From an uncultured Candidatus Actinomarina sp. (GTDB lineage: Bacteria > Actinomycetota > Acidimicrobiia > Actinomarinales > Actinomarinaceae), in assembly GCA_902610815.1 (NCBI GenBank), contig CACLXG010000001.1:264775-328774 (forward strand): DNA of 64,000 nucleotides, in the 5' to 3' direction. The position numbers and the translations under genes are program-made. Below, piece by piece: positions 40,666 through 49,396 of this stretch. The stretch's first letter is position 1. Each line of letters begins with the position of its first letter. A model generated the notes under the pieces. It saw only the letters and a list, made by a program, of their open reading frames with translations. It was not told where the DNA came from and did no database searches.

Positions 40666-40674
40666 TATTTAAAT

Positions 40675-41157
40675 ATGCCAACATTTGACATTACCTCTGA
40701 GTACAACCAGCAAGAAGTTGTAAACGCAGTTGATCAAGCACACAGGGAAATATCAAATAGGTACGATTTTAGAGATACTGCAACATTTATTTCTTATAAC
40801 GAAAACACAATTACGCTAAAAAGTAGCACATCTGAAAGAATGGCGGCGGCAGAGCAGGTTTTGAAAGAAAAATTTGCAAAAAGAAACGTATCCGTAAAGT
40901 TTTTGGGCGATTATAAGGACGAAACAACACCATCAGAAGTTAAAAGGTTTTTTAACTTAAAATCAGGAATTAATCAGGATTCATCAAAAAAAATCATTGG
41001 ACTAATTAAAGAAAATAATAAAAAAATTCAATGTTCCTTCCAAAATGAGCAAATTAGAGTTACAGGAAAAAAAAGAGATGATTTACAAGAAGTTATTCAA
41101 CTTATTAAGGATTCTAAGATTGAGATTCCATTAAATTACGGTAATTTTAGAGATTAA
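40675..41157 (+). CDS. YajQ-family nucleotide-binding protein
   Basis: MPTFDITSEYNQQEVVNAVDQAHREISNRYDFR, IQCSFQNEQIRVTGKKRDDLQEVI. Confidence 0.95.
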   Translation: MPTFDITSEYNQQEVVNAVDQAHREISNRYDFRDTATFISYNENTITLKSSTSERMAAAEQVLKEKFAKRNVSVKFLGDYKDETTPSEVKRFFNLKSGINQDSSKKIIGLIKENNKKIQCSFQNEQIRVTGKKRDDLQEVIQLIKDSKIEIPLNYGNFRD

Positions 41158-41365
41158 ATTTTACTTTCATTTTTTTAAAAATGATTCTAGAAAATACGAC
41201 ACTAATTAATAAAAAAAGAAGCGTATAGTATATGCCATCTTCATATTCTGTTGTAAAAAAATATGAAATAAATAAAACAATAAATCCATAAAAAAATCGA
41301 AATATTGAAAAAATGATAAATGACCTAAAAAGATTACTGTTCTTAATTTTATTTAACATTTTCAT
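41147..41365 (-). CDS. Hypothetical small membrane protein
   Basis: 72-aa ORF with two hydrophobic segments; ATGA-like overlap with upstream gene. Confidence 0.5.
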   Translation of the reverse strand: MKMLNKIKNSNLFRSFIIFSIFRFFYGFIVLFISYFFTTEYEDGIYYTLLFLLISVVFSRIIFKKMKVKFNL

Positions 41366-41661
41366 ATTAAATGCCTATTTTTGGCAAACATCCTATAAAA
41401 GAAATCTCTAATACGTTTTGGAAATAACTTTAAAATATAAATTGATTTATATATACCGCCTAGAGATGCGATTGACATAATTACTGCATCAGAAAAATAG
41501 TAAACCTTTTCTTCATTTTTAAATATTAAAGTATCAAGCAAAATTTCATTTTCTGAAAGATTTTTTTGATCATTTAATGACAACTCATTATTTTTTTTAT
41601 TTATCCAATCTCCGTAAGCTGAACATACTTTGCAATCGCTATCTACGTATATTTCACTCAT
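41362..41661 (-). CDS. DCC-family thiol-disulfide oxidoreductase-like protein (DUF393)
   Basis: [16 protein letters not shown] (DxxCxxC), C-terminal R..FY..FAKNR. Confidence 0.75.
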   Translation of the reverse strand: MSEIYVDSDCKVCSAYGDWINKKNNELSLNDQKNLSENEILLDTLIFKNEEKVYYFSDAVIMSIASLGGIYKSIYILKLFPKRIRDFFYRMFAKNRHLI

Positions 41662-42025
41662 TAGACATAAATTCCATACTCAATGAATTAACACAATATC
41701 TTTCCCCGGTTGGTAATGGTCCATCATTAAATACATGTCCAAGATGAGAATCACAAGATTTACAATTAATTTCTGTTCTAATCATCCCGTGAGAGAAGTC
41801 TCTTTTTCTTGTTACATTATCCGCTATAGAGTCAAAAAAACTTGGCCAACCAGAATTAGAATCATATTTTGTTTCTGAATCAAATAGCACATCTTTGCAT
41901 ACAACACATATGTATGTGCCTTTTCTTTTTTCATTTAAAAGCTCGCCTGAAAAAGGTGGCTCCGTACCACAATTTTGTGTTATTTCTATCTGTTCATCTG
42001 TTAGATGATTTTTTTCTATCACCAT
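41654..42025 (-). CDS. msrB: Peptide-methionine (R)-S-oxide reductase
   Basis: [46 protein letters not shown]. Confidence 0.95.
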   Translation of the reverse strand: MVIEKNHLTDEQIEITQNCGTEPPFSGELLNEKRKGTYICVVCKDVLFDSETKYDSNSGWPSFFDSIADNVTRKRDFSHGMIRTEINCKSCDSHLGHVFNDGPLPTGERYCVNSLSMEFMSNE

Positions 42026-42033
42026 GATTTTAT

Positions 42034-42933
42034 TTAAGCAGGAATTAGGTATAAGTGTAAAAACCTAGGATCAATTGTTTTTATACTTTTTTCAATTTTT
42101 TTATTCAAATCTATAATTTCTAAATCAGTAAAAGAATCATAATAATCTACTTTTATAATTCCGAGATATTTATCTGTACCAATAGATATTATCTTGATAC
42201 TTTTTACGTCTTTGACTCCATCTTTATTCGATAAAGTACTCTCAACAATTCTATACACATCTACATTTACAGTTTCTCCTGTAATCAAGTGTTTCATTTC
42301 GTAACCTAAAAATATACCTGAAACCATTAAAAGTATTCCAATGGAAATTGAGCTCAAAGCATCATAAATTGAATTATTTGTGAAGTATGTTAGTAATGTG
42401 CCAATTAGAGCAAAAATCAATCCTAATGTGGCAGCAAAATCTTCAACAACTATTGCAATTAGTGGACCATCATTTGATTCTTTAAGTAATTTTAAAATAG
42501 GTTTTTTTTCCTTATTTCCTCTTAGTTTTCTAACAGCTTTAATTAATACATAAGTTTCTAATAGGATTGAGATTGAAAGAATTGATATTGATATATATAG
42601 ATTATCTAACTCCTTTGGATGACTCAAAGCTTCTATACCATGTTCTAGTGAAACCAATCCGCCAACCGTGAAAATTAATACAGCTACAACTAAAGTCCAA
42701 AAATATTCTTCTCGTCCCCTTCCAAGTGGATAAAGTTTAGGATTACTTTTTTTTGTCTGTTTAATACCAAACCAGAGTAAAAATTGATTAAAAGAATCAA
42801 CAAATGAATGTACCGCTTCCGAAAACATAGCGCTTGAGTTAGTAATAAATGCTACAAATGACTTTATAAGGCCAATAAAAAAATTTACAGAAAGAGCTAG
42901 AAAAACAGTTTTTGATGAGTCTTGTTTAGCCAT
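42034..42933 (-). CDS. Cation diffusion facilitator family transporter
   Basis: [33 protein letters not shown]. Confidence 0.9.
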   Translation of the reverse strand: MAKQDSSKTVFLALSVNFFIGLIKSFVAFITNSSAMFSEAVHSFVDSFNQFLLWFGIKQTKKSNPKLYPLGRGREEYFWTLVVAVLIFTVGGLVSLEHGIEALSHPKELDNLYISISILSISILLETYVLIKAVRKLRGNKEKKPILKLLKESNDGPLIAIVVEDFAATLGLIFALIGTLLTYFTNNSIYDALSSISIGILLMVSGIFLGYEMKHLITGETVNVDVYRIVESTLSNKDGVKDVKSIKIISIGTDKYLGIIKVDYYDSFTDLEIIDLNKKIEKSIKTIDPRFLHLYLIPA

Positions 42934-43153
42934 TTAACCATTCTCTCAGGTCATGATAGCCACCAATTCTTTTATCATCTATAAAGACTTGTGGCACAGT
43001 TTTTACGTTATCTCCAAGGTTTTCATAAAATTTAATTCTCTCATCATCATTTGAGAGATCGAATTCTTCAAAATAAATTGAGTGAGCATTTAATAATCCT
43101 TTTGCTCTATCGCACCAAATACATTGATCTTTAGTATAAATTTCTACTTTCAA
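42926..43153 (-). CDS. Glutaredoxin
   Basis: YTKDQCIWCDRAKGLL, TVPQVFIDDKRIGGYHDL. Confidence 0.93.
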   Translation of the reverse strand: MKVEIYTKDQCIWCDRAKGLLNAHSIYFEEFDLSNDDERIKFYENLGDNVKTVPQVFIDDKRIGGYHDLREWLNG

Positions 43154-44196
43154 TTATTTTCAAATGTAGTAAAAACTTCATTAGTAGTTTGAGTAACTCT
43201 AATAAAAGTAGTGCATTTTGGAAGATCTTTGAGGGTTTTTGCACCTACATATGAGCATGCTGATCTAACTCCCCCAAGAATTGCCTGTACTGTGTCATCA
43301 AGAGGTCCTTTAAATTTTAATCTAACTTTTTTTCCTTCTGGCGCTCTGTGCTCAGCTAAATCACCATAATAAGTTTGTTGAGCTTTTGTAGAAGACATTC
43401 CATAGAAATCTTTGTACTTAACACCATCATCATCCTCAACCAACTCTCCACCAGATTCTTCATGTCCAGCAAACATTCCACCTAGCATCACAAAATCTGC
43501 TCCAGCACCAAAAGCTTTTGAAACATCTCCTGGAAATTTACACCCTCCATCAGCCATAACGTGACCACCTAGACCATGTGCAGCATCTGAGCATTCAGAG
43601 ATAGATGAAAGTTGTGGGTATCCAACTCCAGCAACACTTCTAGTTGTGCAAACTGAGCCTGGGCCGATACCAATCTTTACAATATCTGCTCCGGCAAGAA
43701 TTAAAGCTTCAGTCATTTCTCTAGTAGCTACGTTACCTGCAATAATTATTTTATCTTTAAAAGTCTCTCTATAGTTTTTTACAGCATTTATAAAATCTTC
43801 TCTATATCCATTAGCTACATCTATGCATAAGAATTTTATGTCATCATTCAATTTAAATATATTTTTTGCAAGTTGCATATCTTCATTAGATTGGCCCACT
43901 GTTACTGCAATATAATTCGGATCTAATTTGTCAATTGTTTGTTTCCAATCTTCAACAGTGTAAAACTTATGAACTGCTGTAATCATTTTATGTTTTTGTA
44001 AAGATATAGCAGTTTCAAAAGTTCCTGTTGTGTCCATATTTGCAGAAACTATAGGTACACCCGACCATGTTAAAGATGTATGTCTAAACTTAAAGTCTCT
44101 ATCAAGCTGTACTTCAGATCTCGATACTAATGTACTTCTTTTAGGTCTGATTAAAACATCATCAAATGTTAATTTTATTTCGTCTTCAATTCTCAT
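43150..44196 (-). CDS. guaC: GMP reductase
   Basis: LTFDDVLIRPKRSTLVSRSEVQL, GIGPGSVCTTRSVAGVGYPQ, MLGGMFAGHEESGGE. Confidence 0.93.
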   Translation of the reverse strand: MRIEDEIKLTFDDVLIRPKRSTLVSRSEVQLDRDFKFRHTSLTWSGVPIVSANMDTTGTFETAISLQKHKMITAVHKFYTVEDWKQTIDKLDPNYIAVTVGQSNEDMQLAKNIFKLNDDIKFLCIDVANGYREDFINAVKNYRETFKDKIIIAGNVATREMTEALILAGADIVKIGIGPGSVCTTRSVAGVGYPQLSSISECSDAAHGLGGHVMADGGCKFPGDVSKAFGAGADFVMLGGMFAGHEESGGELVEDDDGVKYKDFYGMSSTKAQQTYYGDLAEHRAPEGKKVRLKFKGPLDDTVQAILGGVRSACSYVGAKTLKDLPKCTTFIRVTQTTNEVFTTFENN

Positions 44197-44232
44197 TATT
44201 TACAAAAGTATTTTATGCTATTTAACAGGTAA

Positions 44233-44805
44233 ATGTTAGTTGAATTTCCATTTTTTGCTGCTGGTATAAATTATTTCCCTGGTGAAATTTCAGCGTTAAG
44301 AGTTTTTGAACCAAGATATTTATTACTTATTGGTGATTCAATTGTTAATTCAAAGAACTTTTTGGTTGGAAGAAATATGGAAGAACTTGGCCAAGTTGTA
44401 TCTGAAGTAGAAATTTTAGAGCATCAAGACATATCTAATGCTGAACAACTTGTAGTGATCGAATGTAAAAATTTATACAAAGTAAAAGAAATCATAACAG
44501 AAAAAGAATACCCTATTTGTAAGATAAATGATCATAATGATGTGGGTTTACCACCTGATGTAAATGAACTTGATATTTTAGAAAAAAATATTAAAAGAAT
44601 GACGGCAAAACTTATTGAGCAAGGATTGAATACAACTATTCCAGAATTTTTGGTAGATAGCGAAAATAGGATAAATAAACTTTGGGAATTATGTATTTAT
44701 ACACCAATGGACCTAGAAACGAAAAACTACATATTAAATCAAAATGATATTTTTAAAAGATATGAAACTTTGCTTAATTATGTAGAGACTGTTCTCAATT
44801 CTTAA
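44233..44805 (+). CDS. LON substrate-binding (N-terminal) domain protein
   Basis: FPFFAAGINYFPGEISALRVFEPRYLLLIGDS. Confidence 0.8.
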   Translation: MLVEFPFFAAGINYFPGEISALRVFEPRYLLLIGDSIVNSKNFLVGRNMEELGQVVSEVEILEHQDISNAEQLVVIECKNLYKVKEIITEKEYPICKINDHNDVGLPPDVNELDILEKNIKRMTAKLIEQGLNTTIPEFLVDSENRINKLWELCIYTPMDLETKNYILNQNDIFKRYETLLNYVETVLNS

Positions 44806-45451
44806 ACGTAATCCATTTGTTATAAAAGTTATGCATCGTTTTTTCGAGGTGTTGAGAGTTGACTTTTAAATAATTTAATTCAGAATGTACGTCATAATTT
44901 GCTAGTTCTTCTTTAGACAAGTCACTATCATACCAATTTTCAAAAAGATCTAATTTAATCTCAGGGTGAAACTGTAGTGCCAAAGAGTTTTTAATACTAT
45001 AAATTTGTGGATATTCTGTTTTAGCAATCAGAGTTGCTTCTGGTGGGATATTAAAAGTGTCCCTATGCCATGAAAAAACTTTAGTATTTTTAAAATCATC
45101 AAATAAGGAATCAACAATAAGGAATTCTAAATTTTTAAAGCCGAACTCAATATTTTTAGATAAAAACGCAGCTCCACCCATTGCGTCAGCAATTAATTGA
45201 GAACCTAGACAAATTCCTAAAATTTTTGCATTTGAATTTATTGCATATTTTAACCATTCTTTTTCTTCTTGGAGGTAAGTGAACTTTTGATCATCATACG
45301 AACCCATATGACCACCTAGAATTATGTAATTATCGTCTAAAGAAAGATCATCCCAATTAATATCCCAAGCGTTAATTGAAATTATATTATTTGGGAGAGA
45401 TCCAGCAGTAACTTCTGAATCATTAATAATTGCTATTGTACTTTTATTCAT
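44795..45451 (-). CDS. Type 1 glutamine amidotransferase (start ATG 45451; track start lies in tRNA)
   Basis: ILGICLGSQLIADAMGG nucleophile, LQFHPEI. Confidence 0.9.
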   Translation of the reverse strand: MNKSTIAIINDSEVTAGSLPNNIISINAWDINWDDLSLDDNYIILGGHMGSYDDQKFTYLQEEKEWLKYAINSNAKILGICLGSQLIADAMGGAAFLSKNIEFGFKNLEFLIVDSLFDDFKNTKVFSWHRDTFNIPPEATLIAKTEYPQIYSIKNSLALQFHPEIKLDLFENWYDSDLSKEELANYDVHSELNYLKVNSQHLEKTMHNFYNKWITFKN

Positions 45452-45457
45452 TGTTTG

Positions 45458-45541
45458 TGCGCGGAAGAGGACTCGAACCTCCACGGGTTTTACCCCACAG
45501 GATCCTTAATCCTGCGCGTCTACCAGTTCCGCCACCCGCGC
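45458..45541 (-). tRNA. tRNA-Leu, apparent anticodon AAG
   Basis: 7-bp acceptor gcgcggg/ttccgcgc-region, anticodon arm CAGGA-TTAAGGA-TCCTG, T-loop TTCGAGT, variable arm gtggggtaaaacccgtg; CCA not encoded. Confidence 0.9.
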
Positions 45542-45545
45542 AAAC

Positions 45546-45782
45546 CTAATCTAAAAACCAGAATAAAGATAAAGTCGTTGCAGCAAATAATAGTGCAACT
45601 ATTGCAGTGATTCTTCCAAGATTTCTTTCAGCTAATGTTTGACCTATATTTCCAGATGAACCGGGTCCACCAAGCATATCTGACAAACCACCGCCTTTAC
45701 CGCTATTCAACAAAACTAAGGCAATAAGAGATACCGATATAAGAACATGCACACTAATTAAAACTGCTGTAATTGTATCCAT
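45546..45782 (-). CDS. secG: Preprotein translocase subunit SecG
   Basis: LISVSLIALVLLNSGKGGGLSDMLGG. Confidence 0.93.
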   Translation of the reverse strand: MDTITAVLISVHVLISVSLIALVLLNSGKGGGLSDMLGGPGSSGNIGQTLAERNLGRITAIVALLFAATTLSLFWFLD

Positions 45783-45792
45783 ATTATTAACA

Positions 45793-46542
45793 CTAACCTT
45801 TCTTATCAGTTATCTTTGACTGCATTTCAACTTCTTTAGCAAGATTGTTAATTGCTTCTTCGTCACCTAAATAACCAATTTTTTCAATATTATTATCTGA
45901 AATATTATATGCTAGTGGAATTCCAGTCGGAATGTTAACGGCCACTATATCTTTGTCAGATAAATTGTCGAGCAATTTAACCATAGCTCTTATGCTGTTG
46001 CCATGGGCTACAACTAAAACGGACTTTTCTTTAGCTGTTGCTATTATTTGTTCATAGGTTTTTACAACCCGTAAAACAACATCTTTTAAAGATTCACCTA
46101 GTGGTAGCTCTGATTCAATATCATTATATAATTCATGAGTTTTTGGATCATGTTCTGAATTTTGCTCTGCCATAGGAGGTGACGTATCGAAACTTCTTCT
46201 CCATATTTGTACTTGTTCTTGTCCATATTTCTTTGCTGTTTCAATTTTATCTAAGCCTTGTAGAGCTCCGTAATGTCTTTCATTAAGCTCCCACTTTTTC
46301 ACATTTTTAAAAGTAATATTCATTTTTTTATAACTTTCAACGATATGGGCAGCAGTATTAATTGATCGTTTTAAATAAGAGGTAAAACAGATTTCTGGAT
46401 AAAAGTTATTATCAATCAAGGTAACACCAGCAGTTTTTGCTTCAACTTCACCCCTTTCAGACAAATCTATATCAACCCATCCTGTAAATTTATTTTCTAA
46501 ATTCCAGAGGCTCTGTCCGTGTCGTATAAATACAAGATTCAT
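45793..46542 (-). CDS. gpmA: 2,3-bisphosphoglycerate-dependent phosphoglycerate mutase
   Basis: IRHGQSLWNLENKFTGWVDIDLSERG, LNERHYGALQGLDK, VAHGNSIRA. Confidence 0.95.
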   Translation of the reverse strand: MNLVFIRHGQSLWNLENKFTGWVDIDLSERGEVEAKTAGVTLIDNNFYPEICFTSYLKRSINTAAHIVESYKKMNITFKNVKKWELNERHYGALQGLDKIETAKKYGQEQVQIWRRSFDTSPPMAEQNSEHDPKTHELYNDIESELPLGESLKDVVLRVVKTYEQIIATAKEKSVLVVAHGNSIRAMVKLLDNLSDKDIVAVNIPTGIPLAYNISDNNIEKIGYLGDEEAINNLAKEVEMQSKITDKKG

Positions 46543-47309
46543 AAATTAACACTTTTGATAATATCAACGAATTTATCTGCATCTAGAGATGCTCCACCAA
46601 CTAATGCACCGTCTACAATACTGGTGTTTAATATTTCAGAAGAATTATCTGGAGAGACGCTTCCACCATAAATTAATTTTACAGTTTCATCTGAAAAGTA
46701 AGGCTTATCTGAAACTAAGTCCTTAACAAAATCTAATACTTCAACAATATTTTCTATAGATGCAACTTCACCAGTGCCAATTGCCCAGATAGGTTCATAA
46801 GCTAGTACTAACTTATTAACCTTGTCTTTTCTGACACCTTTTAAACCTTCATTTATTTGATTTTTGATAAATTCTAAATATGAACCATCTGATCTTTGTT
46901 CTAGACTTTCACCAAAACATAAAATTGGACTTATTTCATTTTCTAATAATCTGGTTAATTTAATGTTCACATCATTGTCAGTTTCATTAAAGTGAAGTCT
47001 TCTTTCAGAATGACCAATAATTGAATAATCTATATTTAATTTTTTAAGCTGAATAGCAGACACTTCGCCAGTAAATGCTCCATCACTATAGGTAGATACA
47101 TCTTGTGATGAAATTTTAATTTTAAGATTATCTGTAGAAATTACAGTTTGTAAAGATCTCAATGAAGTGTGCGATGGTGATAAGACTATGTCTATTTTTT
47201 CTTCTATATCCTTATCTAATGAATAATTTATTTTCTGTAGTAATTGAATACCTTGTAAATGATCAAGATTTAATTTCCAGTTTCCAATTATTATTTTTTT
47301 CATTATCAA
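46539..47309 (-). CDS. tpiA: Triosephosphate isomerase
   Basis: IGNWKLN, IGHSERR, AYEPIWAIGTG, YGGSVSPDN. Confidence 0.96.
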   Translation of the reverse strand: MIMKKIIIGNWKLNLDHLQGIQLLQKINYSLDKDIEEKIDIVLSPSHTSLRSLQTVISTDNLKIKISSQDVSTYSDGAFTGEVSAIQLKKLNIDYSIIGHSERRLHFNETDNDVNIKLTRLLENEISPILCFGESLEQRSDGSYLEFIKNQINEGLKGVRKDKVNKLVLAYEPIWAIGTGEVASIENIVEVLDFVKDLVSDKPYFSDETVKLIYGGSVSPDNSSEILNTSIVDGALVGGASLDADKFVDIIKSVNL

Positions 47310-48460
47310 ATTATAAGTGATTTGTATTTGTTTACCCCTGGTAATTTTTTTCCTTCAAGATATTCCAAAGATGCTCCGCCACCTGTTGATATATGATTAA
47401 AGTTTTTTTTATCAGAAAATTTATTAATTGCACTTACAGAATCACCACCGCCAATACATGTATATGCAGATGAATTTGAAATAATCTCTGTTATTTCTCT
47501 AGTTCCATAACTAAACTTTTCTTTTTCAAAAATACCCATAGGTCCATTCCAAAAAATATTATTTGATTTTTTTAGTATTTCTCTAAAATTGGAAACAGTT
47601 TGAGGTCCAATATCAACACCTATATGATTGTTTTTAAAATCATCTAACTTTAGATCTTCTCTAACTGAACTATCTATTGAGTCAGAAACACCAAAGTCAA
47701 TAGGTAGAACTATTTTTTTTCCAAATTTTGAATTAAGTAGTTTCTCTGCTTTAGAAATAAATGACTCTTCTAGTAATGACCTCCCTATTTCATGTCCTAA
47801 AGCTTTTAAAAAAGTGAAGCACATTCCTCCCCCAACCATAAGATATTCAACTTTTGGCAAAAGATTTTCAATCAGATTAAGTTTATCTGAAATTTTTGCG
47901 CCACCCAGAAGAACTGCATATCCAGATTCACTATTATTTAATAATTTATCTAGTTCATGTATTTCTTTATCCATTAAAGGACCTTGGAACGATTTTAAGC
48001 TTTCACCAAAGCTAACCACAGATGCATGCTCTCTGTGAGCTGCACCGAATGCATCAAATATATACGAATTAAATGGTTTTGTAATTTGTTTAGAGAAATT
48101 CTTATCATTACCGATCTCCCCTTTTTCAAACCTTAAATTTTCTAAGAGAAATATTTTAGATTCAGATTTTTCAATCTGTTCTTCTACTTTTTCACCAAAT
48201 ACTTCCTCAATAAAGCAAACTTCTTTACCAAGAATATTTGTCATACTTTCAGCTACAGGCCGTAAAGATAAATTTAAATCTTTACCGTTGGGTCTGCCCA
48301 TATGACTTGTAAATGTAATTGTTCTTGACTTGTCTAAAATGCTTTCAAGAATTTCAACTGATTTTAAAATTCTGAAATTATCTGTGATTTCACCATTCTT
48401 AATTGGAACATTTAAATCAGATCTAATTAAAACATTGCCTAAATTGTCTAAATTTGACAA
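47306..48460 (-). CDS. pgk: Phosphoglycerate kinase
   Basis: VLIRSDLNVPIKNGEI, THMGRP-like, LLENLRFEKGE, GGAKISDKLNLIENLL, GGGDSVSAI. Confidence 0.96.
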   Translation of the reverse strand: MSNLDNLGNVLIRSDLNVPIKNGEITDNFRILKSVEILESILDKSRTITFTSHMGRPNGKDLNLSLRPVAESMTNILGKEVCFIEEVFGEKVEEQIEKSESKIFLLENLRFEKGEIGNDKNFSKQITKPFNSYIFDAFGAAHREHASVVSFGESLKSFQGPLMDKEIHELDKLLNNSESGYAVLLGGAKISDKLNLIENLLPKVEYLMVGGGMCFTFLKALGHEIGRSLLEESFISKAEKLLNSKFGKKIVLPIDFGVSDSIDSSVREDLKLDDFKNNHIGVDIGPQTVSNFREILKKSNNIFWNGPMGIFEKEKFSYGTREITEIISNSSAYTCIGGGDSVSAINKFSDKKNFNHISTGGGASLEYLEGKKLPGVNKYKSLII

Positions 48461-48461
48461 A

Positions 48462-49328
48462 TTAAGATTCCTTCATGTCTCTATGTATGACTACGGAGTC
48501 CTTTCCATCATTTTTAAGCCATTTACCTATTTCTTCAGTCATTACAACACTTCTATGCTTTCCTCCAGTGCATCCTATGGCTATTCCAACATATGATTTC
48601 CCTTCAGAAGTAAATCTAGGAAGTAAAAATTCAATCATATCTTTTATTTTATTTAAAAAAACTTGTGCGTCTTCAAAAGAAAGAACATAGTTTCTAACCA
48701 TTGGCGACTGTCCTGTAGAGGCTCTTAGTTCTTCTCTCCAATGTGGGTTTGGTAGAAACCTAACATCAAATACAAGATCGGCATCTCGTGGTGTTCCATT
48801 TTTAAATCCAAATGAAGTGACAGAAATTTTTAAGTCTTGATTAGAAGCTTCACCTTGAAAACCTTCAATTATCCTTTTCCTCAATTCATGAACATTCATA
48901 TCTGTAGTGTCGATTACTTGATCAGCAAGTTCTCTAATTGGTTTCAGTAAATCTCTTTCGGATTTTACAGACTGTGAGATAGAATCCATTCCCATGGGGT
49001 GCGGACGTCGGTTTTCTTCATATCTCTCAATTAGTGTTTCATTATCAGCATCAAGAAAAATTATTCTTGTTAAAACTCCAGATTGACTTAATTTATCTAA
49101 ACTTTTTTTTAATTCTTGTTGGGCGGAACTGTCTTTAGCATCAATTGTTAATACAAGTTGCTTGTTTGTTTCAGTAACATCATTTGATTGGACTACAGAC
49201 TCTACTAGTTCAGAAGGTAAATTTTCAATTACATAATATCCTAAATCTTCAAATACATTTGAGCTTGCAGACCTACCAGCACCGGACATTCCGACTAACA
49301 ACAATACTTCTGGTCTTTTAGATGCCAT
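48462..49328 (-). CDS. rapZ: RNase adapter protein RapZ (YvcJ)
   Basis: LLVGMSGAGRSASSNVFEDLGYYVIENLP, FDVRFLPNPHW, IGCTGGKHRSV. Confidence 0.94.
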   Translation of the reverse strand: MASKRPEVLLLVGMSGAGRSASSNVFEDLGYYVIENLPSELVESVVQSNDVTETNKQLVLTIDAKDSSAQQELKKSLDKLSQSGVLTRIIFLDADNETLIERYEENRRPHPMGMDSISQSVKSERDLLKPIRELADQVIDTTDMNVHELRKRIIEGFQGEASNQDLKISVTSFGFKNGTPRDADLVFDVRFLPNPHWREELRASTGQSPMVRNYVLSFEDAQVFLNKIKDMIEFLLPRFTSEGKSYVGIAIGCTGGKHRSVVMTEEIGKWLKNDGKDSVVIHRDMKES

Positions 49329-49396
49329 TTATTTCCTTTTCAAATTCATATTAGTTCCTATATTTAACGATTGGGAAAATAATTTTTTGTAACGAG

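Noticed and set aside
45452-45484. N-terminal extension MEVRVLFRAQT of the glutamine amidotransferase
   Set aside because: It lies within the tRNA-Leu gene and its 3' flank; ATG at 45451 is the sensible start.
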